64,000 nt of DNA. It comes from Protea cynaroides. Taxonomy: Eukaryota; Streptophyta; Magnoliopsida; Proteales; Proteaceae. The position numbers and the translations under genes were made by a program. The notes under the pieces are model-generated. The model searched no databases and was not told the origin of the DNA. It saw only the letters and a program-made list of their open reading frames with translations. Positions 22,701 through 34,574 of the stretch are shown here, in pieces (within the stretch, counting starts at the first letter, position 1; every line of letters begins with the position of its first letter). The stretch covers positions 44,368,388-44,432,387 of the forward strand of contig CM053269.1 in assembly GCA_028583415.1 (NCBI GenBank), read 5' to 3'.

Positions 22701-25700
22701 TGCTAGAACTTTTGCTGCTTTGGCTTTCGGCCATGGTCTTGTGAGCATGGCGTGCAGTGGAGATTGGCTTCTCTGGTGAAGAGGCACCAGGCGGATTAGA
22801 AGATATACGGCATTGAGAAACATATGGCTGCAAATAAGGGTGCCTTAAAATCTCGGATGCCTGGTTAAGGTTTAAATATTCATTGTTAGATTCTCTATGA
22901 TAAATACAAGTTGCAAACTTTTCTAAGAATATAAGAAAGCCTTACACTTGGCCGGTGCTCTGGGTTTTTTCTCAGCATGCTCTTGAGAAGTGATTTCCTG
23001 CAGAGAATGACAACCTACAGATTCTGGTAATGATTTCCAAAGATATACATCAACAAGGCTATCTACTTCTCAACAATTTATTACAGGACAATGGAACATC
23101 TAACGGATAATATATAAAAGGAAAGAACCCAAATGTAGGTTTCTCAGGTATCCCGCAAGACAGTGATATGTAGAGTAGCAATTAAGAAAAATAAAGTACA
23201 AAAAGGATCAGAGGCAATGGGATTAATCAGACTTACAACGTCGAGGAATAGCATGCAGGCAAAGGACCAATGGAGGAACGGTTTATCTTACTTATCAGTC
23301 CTGCCATATCCTGCAACCACATGTATAGAACCAATATAACTAAATATTCCAGTAGAAATTACTGAACTACAATTAGAGTGAGGACTTCATGTGACGCAAA
23401 ATAAAGCTTTAAGGGGTTAAAAATCCAGAAGACAGATTCAACTTGCATAATGGTATCACTCGAAGACATAGAAAAATTAAAATCTTGACATATGACTAAA
23501 CAAGTTATGCAATTAACAAATTGATTTGAAAGCAAAAGAATCTTATTGGTATTCTCAAAACAGGAAAGAGGGTTTTACCATCACAACACACATACGGTCA
23601 AACTTCTTTCATAACAAGAAATAACCAATGTGGATATTGACTTCCTTGGATAGTCAACATGAAGCACAAAGCCACAAACCACAAGCAAGTCTCAAGGAAA
23701 AGTTAATGTAGCTACCAGGCCAACAATCAGGGGCAAAGCTAGATTGAGCAATTTAGCACTAGAAACATCAGAAATGTTTGTTTCTAATAAAAGGAGTTAC
23801 ACTATTCAAGAATGATAAGCTGATACTTAAATTCATCAGTGATATAACAGAAATATCTTGTAAACTGAACATAACGTACTCAGGAATCTGGAATATATCA
23901 TCCATCATCAAGTTGAACATCCACAATATGGAGACACAAACATATTTATTTGCCATTGAAAAGAATTAACCCTACAGCCTAATATTGAATTATGATCTAG
24001 CTAATCTTTTGAACCATTCTTGATAGACAAGTCAACAGGTGATCCCCCCTCCCCCTTCCCTTCATTAATAAGTAAAGGTTGTACATTACTTGGGACGTGG
24101 GACTAATGTGAGTTTTTAGTTTGGAAGAGATGTAGCTTATGTTTCCAAGATAACTTATGCATCAATGGTTCACAGCATGACTTGAAAGCAGAAGAAAACT
24201 AGAAGAGTTTTAAGGCTTTCATGTCCATGTGAATAAAAAGCTTCAGAAGTCTCAAAAGTATTGACTCTGTCGGTAATTTACTAATTTTGTCTAACTCAAA
24301 TCGTCAATAAGTCACTTTAGTGTTTTAGAGAGTCTGACACAAGTCCATCTAACACAGCTTGTAAGGTGAACACAGAGAGGCACCACATTCAGCTGGCACC
24401 AGACTACAGAAAACACAAAGATTATGCAATCAAATGCTAGGAAAAAGCTATTTCACCAGTTCTAAGGAACACTACGTGCAAGCATTAAACCCATTCTCAT
24501 TGCCACAAAACTATCACAGAATTACTTCGAGAAATCTTAAAACTGTAGCTTTGGAGCATACAACTTGAGATTGGCCATAAATAGTGAAACAAAAGTTACT
24601 GATTTATAATATTTCACATGAATCTCAAGCCCAACTTTTATTCATGCTTTAAGGATAAAAAAAAAACAACTTTTTATTCATGCTTTCCTAATGAGTAAGC
24701 TCACCTCCTTTAGCAAGGGAAAAATCATCATTGGAGCATTAAAAAAGACCATAACCTAGTGTCGATAACTCCATTGCAGGGCTCCTTCAAGGGAAACCAG
24801 AGAGCCCAAACTTATGCAATTTCTTTCACAAAGTGGCCAGTGGCCACTCTCAGATTCAAACCTCTCTTAATGCTGGCAGCCCGGCCTTTTTCCATTGCAT
24901 CAAGTGAGAGCCCCAATCAAAGTGCTGCCAGTGCACTGAATTTATACACATGCATGACCCAGCCTCACAGGGTTATAATGCATAGGCCACAAGCAAAATC
25001 CTAGTAAAATGAGTCAGGATGTCATTGCAGGCCCCAAGGTTCAAAAAAAGACCACTATTATTAAAATAACACAAGTAACTAGATGGACAATGATTCAAAC
25101 ATGGTAAAACTCTAAATGTGGAATATAGGTTTACAGTTCCAAAACTCTCTCTCCAACACACTTAACTGCATCATCTCTAATTTATGCAGTTTTTTATCAT
25201 CCAATGAAGAAATTCAGTAAACCATGATTACAATCCCAATATTTGTATACATTTTTTTAAGAAAAAAATAGTTGTAGTAGGGTTAGAATCAGTAAGGCTG
25301 TGTTTGGATGTTAAGAAAAGAAAACAAAATGAATTTTTCTTGGTGTTTGGTTGGAAGAGAAAGAAAGTTCTTTAAAATATTCACTTTCATCCCTCTTCTC
25401 TCTGACATACACAGTATCATCTTCTCTTCTACACTATAGCAAAACCATTCAATGCATTGCTGACTCATCTTTTACTCCATTTTTTTCTTTTATCTCTTAT
25501 CAGTTTACTTCTCTCGTTTTTTTCATCTCTTTTATTCACTGAACCCATTTCTCTACTCTTCCCATACGAAACAAGAAATGCAGAAAGCTAGAAGCTCCCT
25601 ACCGCCACGCAATTGAACCCCACATCTTCACTTCCAGCACTCAGCGAAGTTGGTGAAGATCATATAATTGTCCGATGATGAAGACCATGTATTTCGGGTC

Positions 25701-28132
25701 AGATGTGATCTCCCCCACCCTTTTTCTCTGTCCCTCATCCTCGTTCTGTTTCTCTCTTGCTTCAAGTTTCGGGCCTCAAGTGTTCCAGAAAACTGAAAGC
25801 GGGAAGATCTCAGGTCTTCCATGATCCCATTGATGCACTTGTTCGTGCGCAGTCATTTCTGGTCTCAGTCACCTTCCTGTGATCTCCCACCCTTTTGCTC
25901 AGAAGTTTTCTCGCCAAACCCCATTTTTCTTGCCCTCTTGATGAGATTTTTTTCCGACGGTGCAAGAAAATAGCGAGTTCGCCGAGGCAATTTTAAAATT
26001 TGAATGTCGGAATTTTCCTTCTGATCTCAAGCATTCCAAACACAGAAAAATAAAGGAGAAGACAAGGTCTTTTCTTTTCTTGACATCCAAACACAGTCTA
26101 AATACAGTGTCCAACATGATATGGAAATTTCTTGTTGAGCTTAAGATCAGACATATCTAGCAACTATGTTTCTTCATGTCAGATGAAAAAAACCTTCGTC
26201 AAAACAAGTTCTTTTTACTTCATTTAAATTATAAGAATTGAGTGAAACAAAAAGGGCATGCGATATATCTTACAAAAGCTTTAAAGGCAGGGCGGTGTGC
26301 TGCCATCTCATATATACAGCACCCTGTTCAAACATATAGACATTAGAACCAAACCATAAAAGGGTGACACATAAGAAACAGTAGTCAATAGAAAAGAATG
26401 CTCGTACCTAGAGACCAGATATCAGATTTGAAGCCATAAGGGATATCAGCAAGAAGTTCTGGACACATGTAATTAGGAGTTCCAACAACCTGGTTACAAA
26501 AGTACAGAGCCAATTGTTAAGAGTTTGGCCAAAGTAGATCCCAAAATATCCAGGGTAGCATTAAGAGTTTCAACAACTCCTTTTATCACAATTCACAACA
26601 CTATGCTCATAAAATTTTATAATGAACCTATGCAACTAAAAAAACAAGAGTTGATAAGTGAATGTTTGTCATGGTAACTCAGAGTGAAGATAAACATCCA
26701 ATTCTGTGATTTCTGGAAGGCCAAAACAACCATTCATTGACCATCTAGCACTTTAAGCAAGCATGATGTTATTTTCATACTTTCTCTCTAGTTCAACAAC
26801 TTAAACAAGAGCTGTAAATTAAACTATACACCCCATAAGAAAGTGCAAAACTTTCAAAATCCATTAGTAATCACAAGAACTTGTATGGATATTCTCCCAT
26901 AAATAGCAACCATCAAAAGGATTTACAGGCCAGCATCACAAATTGATTTTCAAAGAAGCAAAGACAAATAAAAAGTACAGAAAACGAACGTACAGAAGAA
27001 GCCAAATCATCTGCCTTTAAAGTTTTTGCGAGTCCAAAATCCCCTAAGATGAAAAAGTACATCTTTGTGAGACAAATCAATCAGGTAATGTTACATAAAA
27101 AATCTCCACCCAAAAAAAAAAGGTCAAAATGGACTAACCAAGGCGGACATCCTGGTCCTTCATGAGAAAGATGTTGGAACACTGCAATGGTGTTACTAAA
27201 GAAAATCAGTCTACAGCCTTGAGAGGTATGAGAAAATTCTAACTTTTGCAATTATTCACAGACCTTCAGATCTCTATGAAGAACATAGTTCGAATGCAAA
27301 TATTCAACCGCCAATAGTAATTGTGTGAACCACTTGCAGAGTTTCTGTACAGTGCCAATGATTATCACAAGAAACAATGGTAACTCCAACTAGAATCATA
27401 AGTAACACAAAATGAGGGAAGGGGCTATACCTCCTCTGGAAACAATACCCCATTCGATCTTTTCATCAACTCAGCCCTGCAAAATGGTAACAATTAACTA
27501 ATGTCAGAATACAACTTACCACTTACACCTACCAAACGTCAAGCCCCAAGAAATTTGAAGAGGACTCACATGTCTCCGCCCTCACAATACCCGGTGACAA
27601 TGCAAACATAGCAGCCCTACAACACACTATCTAATTCAGGAACAAAAGCAGGTACGAAAGAAACTAAAGAAGATAACATATAATTTAAATTATGAGTACT
27701 GCTACCTTCTCTACCCATGCTTCCTTGAATTCGACAATGTAAGGGTGTTGGATTCGTGCAATAAGAGCCATCTACATTCCGAATGTCCATATAGGTGTAA
27801 ATACGTCATCCCCAAACAACTACCAAAAACACGTAAAAGACGAAGCAAATCAAGATCTGCTCTTTTGACATACCTCTTGATGAGCAGATCTCCTGCAACG
27901 ATCAGTCTGTCTAGCGAGCCGGATTTTCTTCAGAACATACCTGGAATTGGGAACATTGAATAACAGTGAAAACGAAGCATCAACTACAAATATTTCGCAA
28001 GAAGACACAAGTAAGCAATAGCAGCAAGGCCTACTTCTTCTTCTCCAATTTGTGATTTACAAGGATTGCCGCTCCAAAAGCTCCCCGGCCGATCTGCTCC
28101 ATGATCTCATAATGATCCATCCGAGACTCCAT
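19789..28132 (-). CDS. NEK5/NEK6-type NIMA-related Ser/Thr kinase with expanded tail
   Basis: Plant NEK kinases act on microtubule organisation and directional cell growth. Minus-strand exons: 28132-28035, 27940-27874, 27771-27706, 27616-27570, 27476-27431, 27344-27264, 27181-27139, 27043-26994, 26489-26408, 26323-26274, 23310-23237, 22997-22946, 22860-22207, 22113-19789. All borders are GT-AG, phases agree, and the total is 1244 residues. Kinase motifs: glycine loop IGRGAFGAA, Lys37 in YVLKK, HRDLKCSN (Asp133), GDFGLAK (Asp151), GTPNYMCPE. The start MESRMDHYE matches Arabidopsis NEK5, as do the conserved end AELLQQNRLGELAVVLKPFG and IWLAKSLKGM. The tail is about 290 residues longer than Arabidopsis NEK5, mostly from tandem repeats at 21933-20830. 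Intron 11's upstream neighbour, the 2.9-kb intron at 26273-23311, holds a Tourist-like MITE. Confidence 0.93.
20830..21933 (-). repeat. Tandem 76- and 59-residue coding repeats in the NEK tail
   Basis: Within the last exon, GLETPVPVNNDMKQGSTEV recurs 76 residues later as GLETRVPVNNDMKPGSSEV. It is followed by four units of 59 residues marked by GFQRCHEV, CFELCDEV, GFELCDEV and GIKLYEKV, each with a downstream HH/HD motif and a P-K-Y/E-S-N-S-L-S-S-S linker. In full-protein numbering these span about residues 531-898. The frame is intact through all units. Confidence 0.85.
25296..26098. mobile_element. Tourist-like (PIF/Harbinger) MITE in a NEK intron
   Basis: 803 bp with terminal inverted repeats GGCTGTGTTTGGATGTTAAG and (right end, reverse complement) GACTGTGTTTGGATGTCAAG, flanked by TAA at 25293-25295 and 26099-26101. 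The TTA/TAA target and the TGTGTTTGGATG terminus fit Tourist-like elements. No transposase is present. It is large for a MITE. Confidence 0.75.
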
Positions 28133-29411
28133 GACTCGGTCCAGTGAGAATCGAAACCAAAAATATCTAGAAGCAGATAAATTACTCTCTCCGCAGTTCT
28201 TAATGTAGTGATTCACCTTTATTGCTCCAACAATTCTCACACAGCCCCCTGAGAGCTTTCCCCTCTAAATCCTAACTGAACATCCCCATTTTCTGTACAG
28301 AAGCTCCAGCCTTAGATCTTCATAACGCGCCATTTTTCGATCCGCTCCGAAATTGTCATCCCCGAAGCGTAACCAGACCGCTTGCTACTTTTATCCAGTG
28401 TGAACAATAAACATCAACTCAGCACTAGACTTTCTCAATCCAACAACCTTGAATCGCAAACTTCCCTGACTAAACTTCCATCAACTTCAACTCTTCAACA
28501 TTAAGCCGTCAATCTTCTCCGACACTTGGAATCAAAATAAGCCTTATAAACGGAGGGAAAAATCCCTTACCTTGTACATTACAGTTTCCTCTACAGATTA
28601 TAGATTTCTTCTTCAATCTCATTCAGATGGTGAAAAAAAATTTCAGATCGTCTCCACCAGATAAATGCTGCTCATCTCCCTCCGTATCCTCTTTGCTTTA
28701 CTCTCCATTTTTTTTATTTCTTTAAATTTTCAGTGAATTGGAAACTTCAGACCCCTAAGCTTACTTGCATACGTATATAACCATCAAGAGAAAGCGAGCG
28801 AACGAGCGAACAAGAGAGAGAGACTCAAACCAGGGGTAAGACTGAAGAATGGAATTGAGATGAATGCAGAAAACCAAAAACTGCAGTGGGAGAGAGATTG
28901 ATTTAACGTAAGAAGAGCTTTAATGGATTTTCGGAGTGACGATCAGACAATCCATTAATGGAGTTTGCTCATGGCCATGCTTCGTCCTACGCCGACAACC
29001 CTCGGTGGTCCTCCACAACCCTCATCACTCACTTATAATGAGGGGTGGCGACACCCAATCGCGCGAGTGAATAAAACGAGACTACTCGCGTACTCTCTCT
29101 GCCACGTTTCCAACTAAGTATTTGTTTGGGAAAAGGAAAAAGTTTATCTACGCAGAATGCTCTAAATTGCCACCTGTCATTAACTGTAATATACGTACGG
29201 AAATGTGTCGGAAAGCAAGGCTCGGTCCCATTTTACCAATCATTTCATTCTGTACTGTTCTCGTTACGGTTTAAGGTGGGACCTATCTGCAATTTTTACC
29301 TCTGATGGGGAAGCACAACCATAGATCAAGACCGTCCCGTTGATGAAAAGCCTCCTCCGTTTACCATTGGATCGGGAAGTTCATCCGTTAAATGAATGAT
29401 GAGAACCATAC
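28133..29411. promoter_or_regulatory. NEK 5' untranslated/promoter region
   Basis: Upstream (to the right) of the NEK start codon at 28132. The frame stays open to 28240, so the exon probably extends into the 5' leader, and a leader intron is possible. Purine-rich GAGCGAGC/GAGAGAGA repeats at 28790-28830 are typical of plant leaders. No TATA box was assigned with confidence and no second gene is seen. Confidence 0.4.
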
Positions 29412-29513
29412 TAATTTAATGGAAACTTTCAGCCCACCCCAGTAGTATTGTTTAATATCAAGTGTTCATCTTTTTTTTTGTTATAGTATCACTAATACAT
29501 TTTGGATTTACAT

Positions 29514-29745
29514 CGTTTCCTCCCAGTGGTTTTGAGAGGACAGTGGCAACCTATCTCGGATGGTTACCACGTGGTTCTCAGTGAATCCGAGACCCACGTC
29601 TGAACCGACACCCTCTGTCGGCTTGGCTTGTTGGCTGAGTGTCGGCTCGGATGTGGGTCTCGAATTCACCAAGAGCCACGTGGCAATCATCCGAGATAGG
29701 TTGCCACTGTCCTCCCAAACCACTGGGAGAAGACGATGCGGATCC
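29514..29745. repeat. Family A fold-back element, copy 3, nested in a Mutator-like element
   Basis: Near-perfect palindrome: GGATTTACATCGTTTCCTCC on the left against GGGAGAAGACGATGCGGATCC on the right. The interior arms (GACAGTGGCAACCTATCTCGG with CCGAGATAGGTTGCCACTGTC) pair without mismatch. This is the best-preserved hairpin of the family in the window. Confidence 0.8.
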
Positions 29746-30308
29746 ACTTTTGAAAGCATGATTCACTATTCCCATTAATATGTTAATTTACCGTTTTATC
29801 TTTTTAATTTTAAATTCTTTTCTTTTTTCTTTTCTTTTTTCTTCTTTAGTGAAATCCTTCCCTTGAACTCTCTGAAGAATCGAAGATCATTCTTCACACT
29901 TGATAATCTGTGCATCTGACTCAAGAATCGAAACAAAGGCTACCAAATGTCAAGTGTGAAGAAATGACCTTTCTTCAGTTTTGCGTCTCTCTCCTCTTTC
30001 TCCTCTTTGACTCTGTATTTATCCAAATTAATTTCCAAATCTGGTTTCTATTTGCCGTTTTTCTTCTCTCTTAAGCTCTGTTCGTGCTCTTCCTTCAATC
30101 TCATAATTTTTTATTACAAAGAAAGGAAAAATGTTGATCTTAAAGATAGACAGAGATCTCTTAAATGTACATATCCAAGTTAAAAAAAGAAAAAGAAAAA
30201 AAGATATCAATCGCCAAATTCAAATCTTTGACAAAAAAAAAAACGAAAATAAGATCAATACCACTTGAAGCGAAAGAATAGTTTAAGAATAACATGAGAG
30301 ATTTACAT

Positions 30309-30461
30309 GACCGAAACATCATATCGTTGAACCTTGCGTCTAAGCTCCGTCACTCGAAGTTTTCTCAACGCTTCGAGCCACGAAATCACATCTTTTTTAT
30401 CGTCATGGGGTTTAGATTCGTCTTCCCCAATGACCGTTCTTTCGTCCTTGGCTATAAACCT
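30309..30461 (-). pseudogene. Captured gene fragment resembling a bromodomain/MYB-like protein
   Basis: The minus strand reads, without stop, FIAKDERTVIGEDESKP, then DDKKDVISWLEALRKLRVTE, then LRRKVQRYDVSV. The part WLEALRKLRVTELRRKVQRYD resembles the coiled segment WFEELRKQRVAELKR found after the MYB-like domain in plant DNA-binding bromodomain proteins (At2g42150 type). A second open stretch on the same strand, near 30680-30560 (SSFALLNEVESPVSSTNIKE), may come from the same source. The fragment lacks a start and flanking domains and lies within a Mutator-like element, so transduplication is the likely origin. The family assignment is from memory of the motif. Confidence 0.45.
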
Positions 30462-30965
30462 GCGTTTAAGATCATGATACTTTTATTTACAGCTATGGCG
30501 TTAACAAATGAAGGGAAGTGCTTTGGTTTTGTATTCTCATATCTGTGTAGCTGAAATTAATAGCAACAATTAATTTTATTCTCAACTACATCTTCAAATG
30601 CTTCTTTAATATTCGTCGACGATACCGGCGATTCTACTTCGTTAAGCAAAGCAAAACTTGATCCGATCTCTTCCAAATTAGTTTCTGTCGAACTTCTTCA
30701 GAGCAGCCATGTCGTTTTAAATGTGGAGAAGGCCTTGTCGTGCTAAACATTTGAACATTGGGCATGACTATTTTGGTCAGACAAGTGAAAAATCAAAAGG
30801 AATAGTATTAAAATCAAAATGTATTTTTACCTATTTTGTCAGTTTAAATAAATAATTTTTAAATGTTTTCAAAAGATGTTAGTGGATATTATCGAAAAAA
30901 AAAATGAAGGCATGGTATTAAGTTGTAATATAAGAGGTGTGACTGAAATTTTCTTTTAATTTAAT

Positions 30966-31643
30966 CAAAACTAAAGAACAACCAGTCCCACTGATTACCA
31001 GCCACCAATAGAGTAGCACTCAGGGAATCCATGTGAGTTGACATAAAACGCTGAGATAGCAGAAGGCACGTGCTTTGCGCAGTTAATATTAACGTGCGCC
31101 ATAAATCTCGTTTATGATTTTATGAAGGAAAGAGGGCATGGTGCGTGATTGCATGCACCACCTGCCATGGGCCCCGTGTTTGTTGTAGCGTCGACTCGCG
31201 AGTGTCAAGGATATTGAATACTATCATGCGCCGATGTGATTTGCGAACTAACCCAATATAGTAAAAGCGGTCGCACATTTCGGGCTATTACTCCCTCCTC
31301 CCGGTAGTCATGGGAGATAAATCTTCTCCTGTCGTCCGTTGAGAGGTGCCAACCATGATCGTATGACTGATTCATCCGATGTATATTTACGTGTAAATAT
31401 GTATGTCGGATAAAAACTAACCATACGATCATGATTGACATGACTGATCGACAATATACAAGTTGAGTCCTGGTCATGAGCTGATCTGATGGAGTAAGGA
31501 CAGGCCTAGTCTCTTGTCATCTAGTCAGTTCAATCGGGGTTAGGTGGGTCAGTACCATGCCGATGTAACTCAGCCCATCCAATAGACAGCTAGACGATTA
31601 AATGATAGGAGACAAGCACCATCGGGTGATGTAAGAGCTTGCT
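30966..31643. other. Intergenic, no gene seen
   Basis: Mixed-composition DNA with several short inverted phrases around 31290-31480 (ACCATACGATCATGATTG / CCATGATCGTATGACTGA), suggesting another decayed fold-back. No gene is supported. Confidence 0.35.
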
Positions 31644-31652
31644 ATCATGTAC

Positions 31653-31791
31653 GTCCAAATCCTCTCCTCCACGGCTCCCCGGCTTCCACCCCATCCGACC
31701 ATTGGAGGGGTGAGCCGGCTCAAACTCCAAACCCCTCCAACAGTTGGATGGGGTGGGAGCTGGGGAGCCGTGGAGGAGAAGATTCGGTTAC
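31653..31791. mobile_element. Short family A-related fold-back, copy 4, with 9-bp target duplication
   Basis: 139 bp. TCCTCCACGGCTCCCCGGCT on the left pairs with GCTGGGGAGCCGTGGAGGA on the right, and the inner CACCCCATCC pairs with GGATGGGGTG. The flanks ATCATGTAC (31644-31652) and ATCATGTGC (31792-31800) are a 9-bp duplication with one change. Confidence 0.75.
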
Positions 31792-31879
31792 ATCATGTGC
31801 GACGAAGCTGGGGTGAGAATCGAGTAATCTCCTTGGTTTAGTAGTTTAATAAGAGCGTAAGGCGGAAGGTATATTCAAC

Positions 31880-32200
31880 GAGAACATGGTTGTAGGTATT
31901 GGTATCGTATTGATCTTATCGATCAATTCATATCAATATCAAATGTGATCGATATGGATACCTAACTAATACAGTATCGTTTTGCTGAATGGATATAGGA
32001 ATAAATATTTGATCGATATTGTATTAATATGGATCAACAAGAGACAGTATTGACCGATACTTGTCAATACCAACCAATACTTAATCGATACTAAAAAGAT
32101 ATGCCTCCAATATATGATGGATTACGATATTGATACTAAAAAGATATGCCTCTAATATATGATGGATTACGATATTAATACCGTATCCGAATGGGGAGAC
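31880..32200. repeat. ATCGATA-rich dispersed repeat with 44-bp tandem duplication
   Basis: Rich in GATATCG, ATCGATA and CGATACC motifs. A unit of about 44 bp (ACTAAAAAGATATGCCT...TGGATTACGATATT) occurs twice in tandem near 32090-32180. Related tracts occur at 34265-34500, 44045-44400, 45665-45850, 46600-46830 and 50190-50290. Confidence 0.45.
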
Positions 32201-33380
32201 AAGGAGATAACCTAACTCCTAAAATGTCGGGAAAGGAAACTTTACTATCATATGCAGTTGGTTCGTACACAACCATGGAATCCTTTAACTCACCCGGGGT
32301 AAGAAGGGAGAGTAATAGAAAGTAATAAATGAATTTGGTGAACTTATGTGGTAGAAATCTATTTATAGTAGTCGATGAAGTGGTCTATGTCGGATTTGCC
32401 CTTGACTTAAGCAAGAGGTGGAAAACCCAAGTTTGCCCCCATTGTTTTGCATAAACTAATGTGGCCTGCTCTTACTGGTCGGTTTGTTCGATGCCTTGCA
32501 GCGCTTCCATAGGTCGGTTTGATTGGTGCTTCTTGTGCTGAAAAGAGTTTGTGCATGCAAATATGTCGCACTCTCATTGGCCGACATATCTCTCATTGGC
32601 CGACATATCATGTTCCTATTTGTTCACTCTTTGCCCACTTGTCACGCCCCTTAGATTAATACTATTTGTACCAAACAAGTAGTCTCAGATGCTTTTTGGG
32701 AAGCCATGATCAGTGAACCGAAAGAAATGTTGCCACTGTCCCATAGAGAGCAAAAAAGAATCTTCTCAAGTTCAATTCTCTCTCCATCCGTGATCCAACA
32801 GTTGGAATTTACTCGGCACAGATATTAATATATTAATATATGTATAAATTAACTCCAATGGATTACTAACTTGAAGGACCCTTGGACTTGAGAAAAACCG
32901 GGCCCACAGAAGACACCCAATGTAAAATTGCAATTTTTCTTCTGAAGGGAGGGAAAGACGAAATAGTGGGGATTGCCGGTGCAGTAGTGATTGCCAGTGC
33001 AAAGATTTTGGATGACTTGCATGTGATCTCATCACCATCAATGCGGTGTGAAACTTTCTTGTAAAATATGGGACCCACTAAATATGAAGGAGAATAAAAT
33101 TCTATAAAAAATACAAGTGCATGCACATGAATTATATTCCAATGGAAACATGCTGGACAAGTCAAAACACTGAATTTGGAACCAATAGATAACTGCCACG
33201 TCATTATATCAGACACAAGAATATCGTAAAGACTGCCTAAAGTGAGGGAATAGAATACAAAGGCCTCACATCCGTACAAAAGAATGATGACAAAATACGG
33301 CCCATATGATAAATAGCTTTTTTTACCCAAAATTAAAAAGAGACAAATTAGATTCATGCCCTCTGCTCTCCAGTATCTAG
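32201..33380. other. Intergenic, no gene seen
   Basis: Includes a short tandem duplication (GCCGACATATC at 32579-32610). Open frames on both strands at 32772-33357 overlap each other and show no domain. I assign nothing. Confidence 0.35.
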
Positions 33381-33614
33381 GGATTCACATCCTCTTTTCC
33401 TAGTGATTTAGGGGGAGAGAGACGTCTCGTTGAATGACCGATATATGAGATTCAGGTGAATCTGAACTCTCCATTTGAATCGATAAGGTGAGAGATGGAA
33501 AGAGGATTGGTCGACTAGCTGGAGGGTTGGGATTCACTCGAGTCCCACATGTCGATCATCCATCCAAGCCATTGCCCTTCCTCCCGAATCTCAGGGAGGA
33601 GAGGATTTGAATCC
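33381..33614. repeat. Family A fold-back element, copy 5
   Basis: Left arm GGATTCACATCCTCTTTTCC, right arm GGAGGAGAGGATTTGAATCC. The interior is diverged. The flanks AGTATCTAG and ATATCCAGG resemble a decayed 9-bp duplication. Confidence 0.6.
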
Positions 33615-33659
33615 CATATCCAGGGATAAAAATGCATGTCGGGGTACCCTACGATTGAG

Positions 33660-33894
33660 GAATTGAAATCCTCTCTATCCTTAGTCGGATGGAGATAACA
33701 CTGCCGACCTCTGATGCGCAAGACGTGGGGATCGACTGAATCCGAATCATCCATCCAGTTGACAAAGTGAGAGATGGAAAGAGGACTGGTCGACTAGCTG
33801 GACGGTTCAGATTCAGCCAACTCCCACGTGTCACCCATCAGGGGTCGACAGCCGTGTCTCCATCTGATATCAAGGATGAAGAAGATTTCATTCC
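33660..33894. repeat. Family A fold-back element, copy 6
   Basis: Left arm GAATTGAAATCCTCTCTATC, right arm GATGAAGAAGATTTCATTCC. The flanks ACGATTGAG (33651-33659) and ACAACTGAG (33895-33903) form an imperfect 9-bp duplication. It shares the internal phrase AAAGAGGACTGGTCGACTAG with copy 5 just upstream. Confidence 0.6.
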
Positions 33895-34023
33895 ACAACT
33901 GAGAACACTTATTCTCAGGGAGGTTTTTTTTTTTTTTTTTTTTTTTAAGGACAAAATATAAACGCTAGCAATGTAGTTTCCTCTCGCCTCCCTCCTTTCA
34001 CTTTTCTCAACATTCGTTCCTTG

Positions 34024-34156
34024 GAGAAAGATCCTATGCTATACTCCTGTGTAGCAGAGGGGATCCTGAGCATTCAAAGTGCATCTGGACACAGTCCTGA
34101 TGCCCTCCCAATGTTTAGGATCTCATCTACTCCACAGAAGTGCAGCAGACGATCCT
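34024..34156. repeat. Family B short repeat, forward copy
   Basis: About 133 bp from GAGAAAGATCCT to GCAGCAGACGATCC. It contains AGCAGAGGGGATCCTGAGCA and TGCCCTCCCAATGTTTAGGA. The reverse complement of 46217-46343 matches it along its length, so the two are copies of one small element. Confidence 0.7.
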
Positions 34157-34389
34157 TGTCGTCGTTCTTCACTCATCTTGTTGTTTTTGCTTTTCTTAAA
34201 TATTCTATGGAAAAATAAAAAATGGAGCCCATTATCCTCCCTTTCTTCCCCTCTCACTTAACGATGTGAATTTGATATCAAAACCATATATTGAAATCGG
34301 TATCATACTCTTTATATCAATAATGGTATATCGTTTTCTAAGCGGTACGGTAATGATTTAATATTTAGTACCCTTTTTTTATCCAGTAT

Positions 34390-34497
34390 GGTAATGTTTC
34401 ATACTGGTATACTAATTGTACATATCATTTAGAAACCAATTGTATGGTTCATACTGGTATACTAATTGTACATATCATTTAGAAACCAATTGTATAT
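34390..34497. repeat. About 54-bp tandem duplication
   Basis: TTCATACTGGTATACTAATT...CATTTAGAAACCAATTGTAT occurs twice head to tail. It lies within a tract rich in GGTATA/ATCGATA-type motifs. Confidence 0.75.
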
Positions 34498-34574
34498 CGG
34501 ATCACACTCATACTATCACACATGCACTCCACTAGTCCATATTGCAGTAGAATCATATTTCATAATAGATAAAA

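Larger units (their letters stand above)
29421..30956. mobile_element. Mutator-like element (Pack-MULE candidate) with 9-bp target duplication
   Basis: 1536 bp, flanked by identical TAATTTAAT at 29412-29420 and 30957-30965. The ends are inverted repeats of one class: GGAAACTTTCAGCCCACCCC on the left, and on the right, read inwards, AAAGAAAATTTCAGTCACAC. The similarity continues for about 80 bp. It contains a nested family A fold-back (29514-29745) and a fragment with protein-coding character on the minus strand (30461-30309). No transposase is present. Confidence 0.8.

Noticed and set aside
28030..28240. Kinase start 36 residues further upstream at 28240
   Set aside because: The frame is open, but the family start MESRMD aligns at 28132, and the upstream residues have no counterpart in relatives.
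32866..33357. 163-residue open frame with hydrophobic stretches
   Set aside because: It overlaps other frames on both strands, has no recognisable family, and lies in AT-rich intergenic DNA.
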